Below, in pieces: positions 15,721-23,962 of a DNA stretch of 48,490 nucleotides. The position numbers were made by a program, and so were the translations under genes. The notes beneath the pieces were generated by a model. That model was not told where the DNA came from. It saw only the letters and a program-made list of their open reading frames with translations, and searched no databases. Numbering within the stretch: position 1 is the stretch's first letter; each line of letters begins with the position of its first letter. The stretch lies in NCBI GenBank assembly GCA_017962105.1, contig JAGCVY010000004.1:1-48490 (forward strand). Direction: 5' to 3'. The stretch comes from Lachnospiraceae bacterium. Lineage in GTDB: Bacteria > Bacillota > Clostridia > Lachnospirales > Lachnospiraceae.

Positions 15721-17225
15721 CGTGCCGACACCTCCTTTCCGTCTTCCTTGCGGCTTCCGCGCTTCAGCTCAGCGGCAAATGCGCTCACAAACCACAAGCC
15801 GCACGCCAGGAAAGCACCGGCTAATGCGCCGATCAGCATCTTCTTCATGTTGCTCGCCACAAAGCCCTTGGTCTCGCCCTGGGCGGACGTGAAATCCATA
15901 TAAGAGGTGTAGAACGGCCGTCCGGTAATCTCCTCCATGTGGTCGTACACCTGCTTGAACGCTTCCTCGCAAACCTTGACCGTCTTCTTCAGTTCCTCCT
16001 TGACCTCCTGGGTGTCGCCCTGGGTCGCCTGTGCGTCAAGGGCCGACATCTTGTCCTCAAGGTCCGCAATCTTGATCTGCTTGGTCGCAGCCTTCTCATA
16101 CTCCTCGGCCAGCGCAAGCACCATCTCGTTGTAATAATCCGTAGTCACCTTCGTGGACTTGGAGGTATCGCTGTTCTGGTTGTCAACGTAAATCTGGTCC
16201 GGCTGATACGAATCGATGATGGATTTCATCGTCGAAATATTGCCGTTAATTTCAGCAAGTTCCTGTTTCGCCACACGAAGCTGATACTGATACTTGGAAA
16301 CCATGGAATCGCGGTCTTCCGCCAAACTGTTCGCATACACATACGAATACAGATAATCGATGTTAACGCTCTGTACCGTCTGGATGTACGTCTTCAGATC
16401 CTCAAGGGAGCGGCCGTCTCTCCAGGAGCGATACGCCTTGATATCATCAGGCTTATCATCGCAGTACTCGTTCAGGTTTTCCATCGCGTCCCGCAGAAGG
16501 TCCAGACTCTCCATGATGTCGAGGCTGTCAACATCGATGATCGACACCTCGTCCGCCGGAAGATACACTTCCGAGTAGGTCTTAGCGAGATACGAGTTGT
16601 AGGACTGAAGGACCTGATTGAGAAGATTGCGGAGGTCTGAATCCGACAGACCGAAGTCGTTGTCAAGCGACACAACAAACTGATTGATGTAGGTAAGTTT
16701 CACGCTCTGCAGTTGGGTATATGCCGCGCTGTTTTTATCTGCAAGCATCTTGGCCGCAACTTCCTGCTGACGGCGGCTGTCCTCCGTGAGGATACGGTCG
16801 ATGTGGATGCTGCTACGAAGCAGACTGATATCGACCTTGTCCGTAAGAGAAGTCTTTTCAATTGCATTTTGGAGAACGTATGCGGAAGTCACCTGTGAAA
16901 GGTCGAGATCCGATCCGTCCGGAGCCTGAAGTCGCTGGACAGGCTTGCCGTTCTGAAGGTAATAATTCAGAGTGACAACCGACGACACACGCGTAGTACC
17001 GACTCTGAGCTGATACAGCAACAGTGGCGCACACAAACCGATAACCATGCACAGGATTACCACCCAGGCATAGATGCGCGTCTTGATTTTCATGTTGTGA
17101 AACACATGCATCAGATCTATGGCATTGTCTGCTTCACCGGAACGGTTGACAACCACATTGATCTGGGAGTCTTTATCTATGGACAGGGTTTTCGATGTTC
17201 TGTCCATGTATTCTCTGTCAGACAC
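15717..17225 (-). CDS. Wzz-like polysaccharide co-polymerase (paralogue)
   Basis: A 502-aa protein with the same topology as its neighbour. An N-terminal cytoplasmic tail of about 50 residues precedes a helix (about 50-72, IYAWVVILCMVIGLCAPLLL). A largely alpha-helical outside domain of about 380 residues follows, then a final helix near 465-487. It lacks the Gly/Asn-rich insert and has no kinase domain. The two proteins probably form a hetero-oligomer controlling polymer length. A near-consensus promoter (17296-17324) drives the pair, and the leader begins with a perfect hairpin. The ribosome-binding site AAAGGAA lies about 20 nt before the ATG, somewhat distant. Confidence 0.72.
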   Translation of the reverse strand: MSDREYMDRTSKTLSIDKDSQINVVVNRSGEADNAIDLMHVFHNMKIKTRIYAWVVILCMVIGLCAPLLLYQLRVGTTRVSSVVTLNYYLQNGKPVQRLQAPDGSDLDLSQVTSAYVLQNAIEKTSLTDKVDISLLRSSIHIDRILTEDSRRQQEVAAKMLADKNSAAYTQLQSVKLTYINQFVVSLDNDFGLSDSDLRNLLNQVLQSYNSYLAKTYSEVYLPADEVSIIDVDSLDIMESLDLLRDAMENLNEYCDDKPDDIKAYRSWRDGRSLEDLKTYIQTVQSVNIDYLYSYVYANSLAEDRDSMVSKYQYQLRVAKQELAEINGNISTMKSIIDSYQPDQIYVDNQNSDTSKSTKVTTDYYNEMVLALAEEYEKAATKQIKIADLEDKMSALDAQATQGDTQEVKEELKKTVKVCEEAFKQVYDHMEEITGRPFYTSYMDFTSAQGETKGFVASNMKKMLIGALAGAFLACGLWFVSAFAAELKRGSRKEDGKEVSAR

Positions 17226-17269
17226 TATAATAATTCCTTTCCCAAGAAAAATCGTTCAACTTGCAACAA

Positions 17270-17289
17270 AGCACTGATTACTCAGTGCT
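17270..17289 (-). promoter_or_regulatory. 5'-terminal hairpin in the leader of the Wzz-like pair
   Basis: Perfect stem AGCACTGA (17270-17277) / TCAGTGCT (17282-17289) with a 4-nt loop, placed right at the predicted transcription start. It could stabilise the mRNA 5' end or act as an operator. Confidence 0.45.
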
Positions 17290-17295
17290 CTGTGA

Positions 17296-17324
17296 AGTAT
17301 ACACTATTTTGATATTTGTGTCAA
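17296..17324 (-). promoter_or_regulatory. Near-consensus sigma-A promoter of the Wzz-like pair
   Basis: Minus-strand TTGACA (17319-17324), 17-bp spacer, TATACT (17296-17301). Predicted start near 17289, giving a leader of about 64 nt. The dyad GGGACGGAA / TTCCGTCCC just upstream (17334-17358) is a candidate regulator site. Confidence 0.8.
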
Positions 17325-17329
17325 TCTGT

Positions 17330-17880
17330 ATGGGACGGAAGGGAGGCTTTCCGTCCCCAATTCAGATCTCCGTATCGATTTCCTGATACCTCATTATCAG
17401 AATTTAAAATCGCCGTTATTTCTTTACGGTCTATGTCGCGGCGTTCGAGATTGTCTGATTACCGTTGCCATCTCTAATGACACCGTGGAACAGATAGTCG
17501 TTGTGGTTGGCCTTCGCAACAAATGTTTATGCCGTCTTCAGAAAAGAAAATTACCATAGTCAGGGGCGAAATCATCACTTTGTTGTTTGCAATCCTGTAA
17601 TATGTGTTGTACAGTTGCGCATCGAGCACCTCCCCGACACAGCATCGATGTGCCATAATTTTTTGGCACACTTATGTTCTTTTGTTGACACAATTTCGCG
17701 CGTTAACATAATCGTTTATAAACTCCTTTGGGAAACAAGTGTTGACGGACAGTTTCTGGGCTTTGATAGGGCTTTGTTCCGAGTCGTTCCAAACTTATTA
17801 CAGCCTGTTACGGATTTGCCCCGACGCTGCTTATCTTCTATCAGGGACATGTCACCCATATGTTAGGTTTGAAACACAAG
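17330..17880. other. Non-coding gap with no intact gene
   Basis: About 550 nt between the Wzz promoter and the terminator of the Fn3-protein gene. Short open frames exist on both strands but none has a ribosome-binding site or a recognisable product. The region is AT-richer than its flanks and may be decayed coding sequence; I could not identify the ancestor. Confidence 0.4.
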
Positions 17881-17882
17881 AA

Positions 17883-17916
17883 TACCCTCCTTGCCGGTCG
17901 TCCGGCAAGGAGGGTA
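17883..17916 (-). terminator. Strong intrinsic terminator of the Fn3-protein gene
   Basis: Fifteen-base perfect stem TACCCTCCTTGCCGG (17883-17897) / its complement (17902-17916), TCGT loop, 67 nt past the stop at 17983. Minus-strand tail TTCTTGTGTTT. Confidence 0.8.
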
Positions 17917-17982
17917 CTAATTGAAAAGATATCATTTTTCGAAAGTGATCAACTTCTCTGCTCAAATTCTGCATTGTCACTT

Positions 17983-20900
17983 TTATCGAACTGTTGTATT
18001 GACAGAAGCAGATTTGCTGCCGGTGAAGGTCATACCGCCTTCTTCAGCCACCGCCTCAACCTTGAAGTAGTAGGTTGTTCCGGAGGTGAGACCGATTACA
18101 GTGTAGGAGGTACCGGTGGTGCTTCCGAGATAGATGTAGGTTTTATCGGAGCCACGATAGCGGTAAACATTGTATTTTGTAGCTGTCTTAACAGCCGACC
18201 ACTTGACCATCGCAGTGTTTTGAGAGTTCGAAACGGCGGTGACTCCGGTCGGTACCGCGGGTGTCCCGAGCACCTTAGCACTTGCGCTCGTTGATCTCGG
18301 TGCTTCCAGTCTGTAGTTCGCACCCTTGTTCACAGCAACCACCCGATAATAGTATGTCGTCCCAACCGAAAGGCTGTCGCTGTCTATGTAGGACCGATTC
18401 GATGTGGTCGCCTTATAGACATAGGTGTTCGTCGATCCCTGATACCGGTAAACATCATACTCAGTTGCTCCGGCGGAAGCGCTCCAGCGCAGGGTCAACT
18501 GACGGTTTCCTGTCGCTTCAACGGTAAGGCCGGTGACCTGAGCCGGATTGCCGATAACTTTTGCACTGACAGAAGCGGATTTACTGCCGATAAAGGTCTT
18601 TCCTCCGCCCTCGACCACTGCCGCAACCTTGAAATAGTAGGTCGTGCCGGCGGAGAGACCGGTCGCATCATAGGAAACACCGGTAGTGCTTCCAAGATAA
18701 ATGTAGGTCTTATCGGTGCCGCGATAGCGGTAAACATTGTACGAGGTTGCGTTTTTGACTTTCGTCCAGCTGATAGTCACGGTGTTCGCAGCGTTTGAAA
18801 CAGCTGTGACTCCGGCAGGCACAGCAGGCGCTCCGAGCACCTTGGCGCTGGCGCTTGCTGATCTCGGTGCCTCCAGTCGGTAGTTCGCACTCTTGTTTAC
18901 CGCAACTACCCGGTAATAATACGTTGTTCCGACTGCAAGACTGTCACTGTCAACATAGGACCGATTCGATGTTGTCGCCTTGTAAACATATGTGTTCGTC
19001 GACCCTTGATACCGGTAGACATCATACTCAGTCGCTCCGGCGGAAGCGTTCCAGCTCAAGGTCAGCTTCCTGTCTCCTGTCGCTTCAACTTTAAGGCCGG
19101 TAACCTGAACCGGGTTGCTGATAACTGTTGCATTAACCGAAGCTGATTTACTGCCGGTAAAAGTCATTCCTCCACCCTCAGCCACTGCCGCAACCTTGAA
19201 ATAATAGGTCGTTCCGGCGGAAAGACCGGTTGCATCATAGGATGTCCCGGTGGTATTTCCGATATAGATGTAAGTCTTATCGGTGCCGCGGTAGCGGTAC
19301 ACGTTGTACGAAATCGCGTTTGTTACTTTCGTCCAACTAATAGTGACAGTATTCGCTGCGGTTGAGACAGCGGCGACTCCGACAGGCACGTCGGGCGAAC
19401 CGTACACCTTGGCGCTTGCATATTCAGATCTTCCCGATTCAAGTCTGTAGCCCGTGCCCTCATCGACCGCGACTACCCTGTAATAGTATGTCTTTCCGAT
19501 TGTAAGGCCATCGCTGTCATCGTAGGATAAGATCGATGTACTCCCGATATAAGCGTAGGCATTCTCGGGATCCGGATACCGATAAACCTCGTATTTTGTT
19601 GCACCGTCAGATGCATTCCAGCTTACAGTCAGTTGTCTGTCCCCCGTGAGCTGAACCGCAATGTTATCAGGGGCAAAAATCTTCCGGCAGAGGGTATTCC
19701 CGTAAACAGGATTACTGCAACTTGTTCTGTCTTCATTCTCCGCAATCACGCGGAAGTAGTAAGTCACGCCTCCCGTCAGACCTGCGACCGAATATTCAGT
19801 GTTTGTCGTGACCCCGATCTCAGTATATCCATCTCCTATATACCGCTCCACATGATACCGGTCAGCGCCCTGAGATGCATCCCAAGATATCCGTACCGTA
19901 CCGTTACTGACAGTTGCGAACGTCAGGTTCTGCGGACTCGGAGGAATACTCTCACTCTGACAACTTACCGAAGATGAAAGATTACTCTCACGCCCGTCAA
20001 CCGAAACGCAACTCACCTTGAAATAATAGACATACCCGATTCCAAGGTCTTCGACCGACAGTGTCGTGTCAAGTGTCTCCCCACAGAGAACCAGTGTCTC
20101 AGAATCTACATAACGATAAACACGATAGAGAACAGCTCCGTTCACTGGTGTCCACGAAAGAGTAATGGTTCGAGTAGCGGATGCAACCGCCTGCATATTT
20201 TCGGGAGGATCCAGATAAGCACGGCACAACACCGAGGTAAATTCAGTAGCAGGGCCTTCATTTTCCTGACCGCCGATCAACATAATTGCCGTCGCGCAAA
20301 CACGGTAGGTTTGGCCAGGCGTCATGTCTTTGACAACGATTGTCGGATTTACGCTGCTTATGACCATAGGCTCTCCCTCATCACCCGCGTAGATGTAGAA
20401 CCTGTAAGAAGAGGCTCCGTTGCAGGCTGCGACACTCACAGTAATCTCCCCCGTACCGGTTGCATTGGCAGTAAGATTGCTGGGTGCGACAGGGGCATCG
20501 GGAATAAGAGCAGACAAATCGCTGACTCTCAGCGCAGGGCGAATACCGCACATCTCTGATGCAGCCTTCATATGAAATCTCAGTTTTCCCTTTGCGTTTA
20601 CAAAAATGATATCACTTGAGTGATCTCCTGCCGAGCGAAGGATCCATGTACACGGTGAATTCTGTGACGCCGTGTCGACACCCAGTCCCTGACAGCGGGC
20701 ATAGTCCGTTCCCTGCAACACTCTCGCATCATTGGACGCCCCTAGAAAATATGCCGCATTCTCCGCCTCGTTGCGTGAGAGCAAAAACACCTGATCGATA
20801 GTGTCCGCACAATCATAGTACCCGTGTACTCCGTAGTTATGTAGTGTACTGTTTGCAATCAAGGCCTTTTCCTCGTCGGAAAAAGCCGTATTCAGAAAAT

Positions 20901-22275
20901 CGTCGTTCAGCCATGCGCGGATATCACTCGTGCTCCAGTCATTGATCGGCTTTGTAAATGCCGCATCTTTAAAAACGTAGTACTCTTTTCCATCTATGAT
21001 CTTCGCTGTCTCCGAAGCATAAATCGCATAGTTGAAAGGTTGCGCATCCAAGGCAAGATCAGCGAGAAGCAAGGTTCCGTTGTCGAGGTCTCCGTCGACA
21101 AGTCTCCATTCTATCGGATCAAACCGGAACCAATATGTCTCATTTACAGAAAAGCCATAGTTATCCTGATACGACCTGACCTCCTCCGAAGGCATGTAGG
21201 AGTATGTCGGGCGATATGTCGAAAAACGTACGGCACGATATTTCACTCCCTCATATTCAACATCGGCATAACGCATATAGTCGCTTTGGGTCTGCGAACC
21301 GATCGTTCCGTCACCGGAAGAATATCCGTACGAACGCATATTGTTGACATCGAGAAGTCCGTTAAGCGCTGCGATCATCTCAGAGTCGACGACCTGGGTC
21401 TGCGGATATGAACCGAACATAAAATGGAACTCTCCTACAGTTGCACCTGGTATTTCTTCAACCGTCTCCGGCTCGCCACCAGTTATGGTCTCAAAACATC
21501 CGAAACTGTTTATCATCTCGTTCATATCGCAGTATTCTCGCAACGAATGATACTGCAGCGGAGCACAGAAATATACAGATGTTTCTACCTCTGAATTTCC
21601 AAGAAACACTCCCATAACCGGATCAAAAAGGTAGTATGTTCCATTGTCGCGAAAGACAGAGCACTCATGGGAACTTATAGCCGTGCCTGAGGTAGAGGTA
21701 CAGTCAACAACATATGTATCAAGACCGATAGCGCGAGTCATAATCACAAAAGCAGAGTTGTAATGCTGACATATGCCTTTATTGGTAATATGTTCGGGTT
21801 CCCTTGTCAGGAAGCCGTATGCCTCGCACACTCTGTTGCGGTCATAGTCACTCCGATAATTGATCACGTTATGAATATTGTAATACAGCCAGTCCACGTA
21901 AGGCATATCGCCGTCATAGACTCTGTCTTTCATAAGATAAGCATAGATTGCACATACCTTCTCATAGGTGCTCATATCGTTGGTCAGATTCTCGGAAAAG
22001 ATCTCCTGAACTACAGAATCAAGCGGCGCGTATCCCGTGGTCATTGGATTCAACTCTGCTCCGTTGAGAATCCTCTCCTTCTCCTGAATAGTGAGCTCAT
22101 CGGTCCCTGTAATTTCCCCGCCTTCATCCGGCGGAATATCCGACAAATCACAATTCTGCCCCCTGACCTTAACGATTTCCGTCGTGTCCCCGAACGCATA
22201 GGCGAAACGGTCGGGCACAAGGACGACAAAAACCGTCATACATATAGTTAACAAAACTGCTATATATCGCTTCAT
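17983..22275 (-). CDS. Secreted transglutaminase-like / DUF6273-like / nine-Fn3 surface protein
   Basis: A 1430-aa exported protein. It has a signal peptide (about residues 1-27, ending AYA) and a transglutaminase-like domain (about 95-235) with candidate triad C169 (NKGICQHY), H203 (SSHECSVF) and D218 (YLFDP). A DUF6273-like domain follows (about 300-590, with EWRLVDG, DIRAWLNDDFL and GIRPALRV), then nine fibronectin type III domains to the end. Domains 5-9 alternate two types, with RGTDKTYIYLGSTTG and QGSTNTYVYKATTSNRSY variants. No LPXTG or membrane anchor is present at the C-terminus, so it is secreted or held by binding. The ATG at 22275 follows AGGAGG at 8 nt. It lies between the glycan operon and the Wzz pair, suggesting a cell-surface role. 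Confidence 0.85.
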   Translation of the reverse strand: MKRYIAVLLTICMTVFVVLVPDRFAYAFGDTTEIVKVRGQNCDLSDIPPDEGGEITGTDELTIQEKERILNGAELNPMTTGYAPLDSVVQEIFSENLTNDMSTYEKVCAIYAYLMKDRVYDGDMPYVDWLYYNIHNVINYRSDYDRNRVCEAYGFLTREPEHITNKGICQHYNSAFVIMTRAIGLDTYVVDCTSTSGTAISSHECSVFRDNGTYYLFDPVMGVFLGNSEVETSVYFCAPLQYHSLREYCDMNEMINSFGCFETITGGEPETVEEIPGATVGEFHFMFGSYPQTQVVDSEMIAALNGLLDVNNMRSYGYSSGDGTIGSQTQSDYMRYADVEYEGVKYRAVRFSTYRPTYSYMPSEEVRSYQDNYGFSVNETYWFRFDPIEWRLVDGDLDNGTLLLADLALDAQPFNYAIYASETAKIIDGKEYYVFKDAAFTKPINDWSTSDIRAWLNDDFLNTAFSDEEKALIANSTLHNYGVHGYYDCADTIDQVFLLSRNEAENAAYFLGASNDARVLQGTDYARCQGLGVDTASQNSPCTWILRSAGDHSSDIIFVNAKGKLRFHMKAASEMCGIRPALRVSDLSALIPDAPVAPSNLTANATGTGEITVSVAACNGASSYRFYIYAGDEGEPMVISSVNPTIVVKDMTPGQTYRVCATAIMLIGGQENEGPATEFTSVLCRAYLDPPENMQAVASATRTITLSWTPVNGAVLYRVYRYVDSETLVLCGETLDTTLSVEDLGIGYVYYFKVSCVSVDGRESNLSSSVSCQSESIPPSPQNLTFATVSNGTVRISWDASQGADRYHVERYIGDGYTEIGVTTNTEYSVAGLTGGVTYYFRVIAENEDRTSCSNPVYGNTLCRKIFAPDNIAVQLTGDRQLTVSWNASDGATKYEVYRYPDPENAYAYIGSTSILSYDDSDGLTIGKTYYYRVVAVDEGTGYRLESGRSEYASAKVYGSPDVPVGVAAVSTAANTVTISWTKVTNAISYNVYRYRGTDKTYIYIGNTTGTSYDATGLSAGTTYYFKVAAVAEGGGMTFTGSKSASVNATVISNPVQVTGLKVEATGDRKLTLSWNASAGATEYDVYRYQGSTNTYVYKATTSNRSYVDSDSLAVGTTYYYRVVAVNKSANYRLEAPRSASASAKVLGAPAVPAGVTAVSNAANTVTISWTKVKNATSYNVYRYRGTDKTYIYLGSTTGVSYDATGLSAGTTYYFKVAAVVEGGGKTFIGSKSASVSAKVIGNPAQVTGLTVEATGNRQLTLRWSASAGATEYDVYRYQGSTNTYVYKATTSNRSYIDSDSLSVGTTYYYRVVAVNKGANYRLEAPRSTSASAKVLGTPAVPTGVTAVSNSQNTAMVKWSAVKTATKYNVYRYRGSDKTYIYLGSTTGTSYTVIGLTSGTTYYFKVEAVAEEGGMTFTGSKSASVNTTVR
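17995..19660 (-). repeat. Tandem 567-bp repeats encoding paired Fn3 domains
   Basis: Matching segments recur exactly 567 bp (189 codons) apart, for example the CTTGAA(G/A)TAGTAGG region at 18061, 18628 and 19195, and GATACCGGTA at 18441 and 19008. Each period holds two Fn3 domains. Similarity is high at DNA level near the 3' end of the gene and fades toward the 5' side, which suggests recent duplication or gene conversion. Confidence 0.85.
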
Positions 22276-22370
22276 CCGACTCACCTCCTGGGGCTTTATT
22301 CCGCAGGCTTTTTCGCAAACCTATATGTAAGCCAAAAATCCTGACCACCATACCTGCTTTTAGTAAACTA

Positions 22371-22400
22371 ATCTTACTTTACTTTCGTTATACCTGTCAA
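22371..22400 (-). promoter_or_regulatory. Putative promoter of the Fn3-protein gene
   Basis: Minus-strand TTGACA (22395-22400), 18-bp spacer, TAAGAT (22371-22376). The leader of about 90 nt contains GCAGG and CCTGC arms that could pair, but it matches no riboswitch I recognise. Confidence 0.5.
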
Positions 22401-22580
22401 GGAAGAGCTGAGTCCGACGAGACCACTTTCCGGATTCGAAATCAACAAAACTACGTTTGTGACTGATTACATTGCATTTTTGCATGCTTTTAACCGATTT
22501 AACATAAAGTAACCCGTTGAGTAGTGTTCTCCACGATTTATGACCTCACAAAGCTGCATCTCTCTGCTTCTCTTCCCCCC

Positions 22581-22612
22581 AAAAAAACAACGCCGCCAGT
22601 TCGGCGGCGTTG
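22581..22612 (-). terminator. Strong intrinsic terminator
   Basis: Ten-base GC-rich stem CAACGCCGCC (22588-22597) / GGCGGCGTTG (22603-22612), followed on the minus strand by seven T (22581-22587). It is 255 nt past the end of the pyruvyl transferase gene, so it may end a readthrough transcript or a separate small RNA. Confidence 0.85.
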
Positions 22613-22773
22613 GTATGCGATTCTTTTCATGGATAGCGGGTTTCCCCTGTCTTAAATAATTATCAGACACTTTATCGACTCCGCAGATTAAATACATGCT
22701 CTTTATGGTTGATCTGTCAAAGAAGCTGTACCCCTCTAAGAGTACAAGCATAGCAATCTTATACGAAGAACAC

Positions 22774-22800
22774 AAAAAACAAGGCCGAGAAGGCTTCCTT
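22774..22800 (-). terminator. Weak terminator-like hairpin after the glycan operon
   Basis: On the minus strand AAGG-(bulge)-CC / GG-CCTT with a TTCTC loop is followed by TTTTTT (22774-22779). It lies 68 nt past the operon stop at 22868. The stem is short and bulged. Confidence 0.4.
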
Positions 22801-22867
22801 TGATTCGGTAATTACGATTACTACCGGACTTTCGGTCCGTTATTTTACAACGGTAATCAACCTTAGT

Positions 22868-23944
22868 TTAGTAATCCGTTTTTTGAAAATATGCTTTTTC
22901 CAAATTGCCTCGAAGGAACTCCAGCGATTGCTCCCTCATCGTCTCAATCTTACGACTGATATCATCATATGCAATCTCCGAAAGGTCCAACTGCTTAGGA
23001 ATCACGGAGAATATCCTGTCCCCCAACCCGATTTCAGTTAGGAAATCATTCATCCGAACATTGATTCCCTTGTCCTTATCATTCTTTGTAACCGTGAAAA
23101 ACTTCCGCCGGAACAACACGGAAAACACCGTCGCATGAAACGAATTCGTCACAACATACTCCGCATCATGCAGCAACTGCAGCCATTTCTGAGGGGTTTG
23201 GACAAGAAGCATTCCCTGCGAGATAACCTGCTTTGGTCCATATGCAGAATAAATCACTTTTAACCCAGTGGTCTTCTTCAGCTTCACAATGAATTCCTTC
23301 ATAGTCTGGTTAAGATGCGTGATATAAACAAAAATATGCCCCTTCTTCTGTTTTGACCCCGGCAAAACAGACTCCCACTCGTCGCGCGTAAGCAACAGAA
23401 CAGGATCAGCAACAACCGATGCTGTTTTCCCAAAGAAACGCATAATCAGATCCGCCCCGGTCTTTTCGCGAACTGAAATTTCATTCAGTTCGGAAATCGG
23501 TTTCCTTACTACATTTATAGCTTCTTCATCAATTTCAGCCTTTCCGAAACTGGCTGCATAGGAAAACTTATATTTTCTAGCAAAATCCAAATAGTAAGCC
23601 AACTGATTTTTCGAAAAATCAGGATTCCATATTACATCACTTCCGCAAACAAACGCATCTGCTTTTTCATTCAGCGAGGGCAACTCCTCAAGGCTGTGTA
23701 AATCGGCAAATTTCAGATGTTTATTCTCAAATGACGCAAAACGTCTTCTGAATAATGCGATTATCGGCTGCAGGTATGTCCTATGTGCAATTTCCTTAAA
23801 CGTTCGTATCGGAATAAGTTGATACGAACACTGTTCTCCCGAAGACAATTCTATCCCGGTTATCGCTTTGTGAAGAGCATATGTCTGTAAGCAACTCCCA
23901 TAATTTATCGTATGATCGAGTGTAATTCCATATACATTAAGCAT
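22868..23944 (-). CDS. Polysaccharide pyruvyl transferase family protein
   Basis: A 358-aa soluble protein of the CsaB/PS_pyruv_trans family, GT-B-like. Typical features are the N-terminal NYGSCLQTYALHKAI, the FVCGSDVIWNPDF segment (about 98-110), a VADPVLLL motif after the first domain and VVTNSFHATVFSVLFRRKF (about 265-283) in the C-terminal domain. Known members transfer a pyruvate ketal from phosphoenolpyruvate to a sugar hydroxyl pair; many close relatives in anaerobes are uncharacterised. It is the last gene of the glycan operon and follows the FrhB-like Fe-S gene by 18 nt. The same two-gene pairing is common in clostridial glycan loci, so they probably act on the same glycan. Confidence 0.85.
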   Translation of the reverse strand: MLNVYGITLDHTINYGSCLQTYALHKAITGIELSSGEQCSYQLIPIRTFKEIAHRTYLQPIIALFRRRFASFENKHLKFADLHSLEELPSLNEKADAFVCGSDVIWNPDFSKNQLAYYLDFARKYKFSYAASFGKAEIDEEAINVVRKPISELNEISVREKTGADLIMRFFGKTASVVADPVLLLTRDEWESVLPGSKQKKGHIFVYITHLNQTMKEFIVKLKKTTGLKVIYSAYGPKQVISQGMLLVQTPQKWLQLLHDAEYVVTNSFHATVFSVLFRRKFFTVTKNDKDKGINVRMNDFLTEIGLGDRIFSVIPKQLDLSEIAYDDISRKIETMREQSLEFLRGNLEKAYFQKTDY

Positions 23945-23962
23945 CTCAACCCTTCCCCTTTT

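Larger units (their letters stand above)
22276..22867. other. Intergenic region with promoter and two terminators, no convincing gene
   Basis: About 590 nt between the glycan operon end and the Fn3-protein gene. It contains the Fn3 gene leader and promoter (22371-22400), a strong minus-strand terminator (22581-22612) and a weaker terminator-like hairpin (22774-22800). A 102-codon open frame on the minus strand (22467-22775) has no ribosome-binding site and reads through the terminator, so it is not called. Confidence 0.6.

Noticed and set aside
22284-22370. Riboswitch (cyclic di-GMP type) in the Fn3-gene leader
   Set aside because: GCAGG/CCTGC pairing and a GCGAAAAAGCC stretch recall parts of GEMM RNAs, but the conserved core order does not match.
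22467-22775. 102-codon minus-strand open frame after the pyruvyl transferase
   Set aside because: No Shine-Dalgarno sequence, and the frame runs through a strong GC-rich terminator with a T tract.
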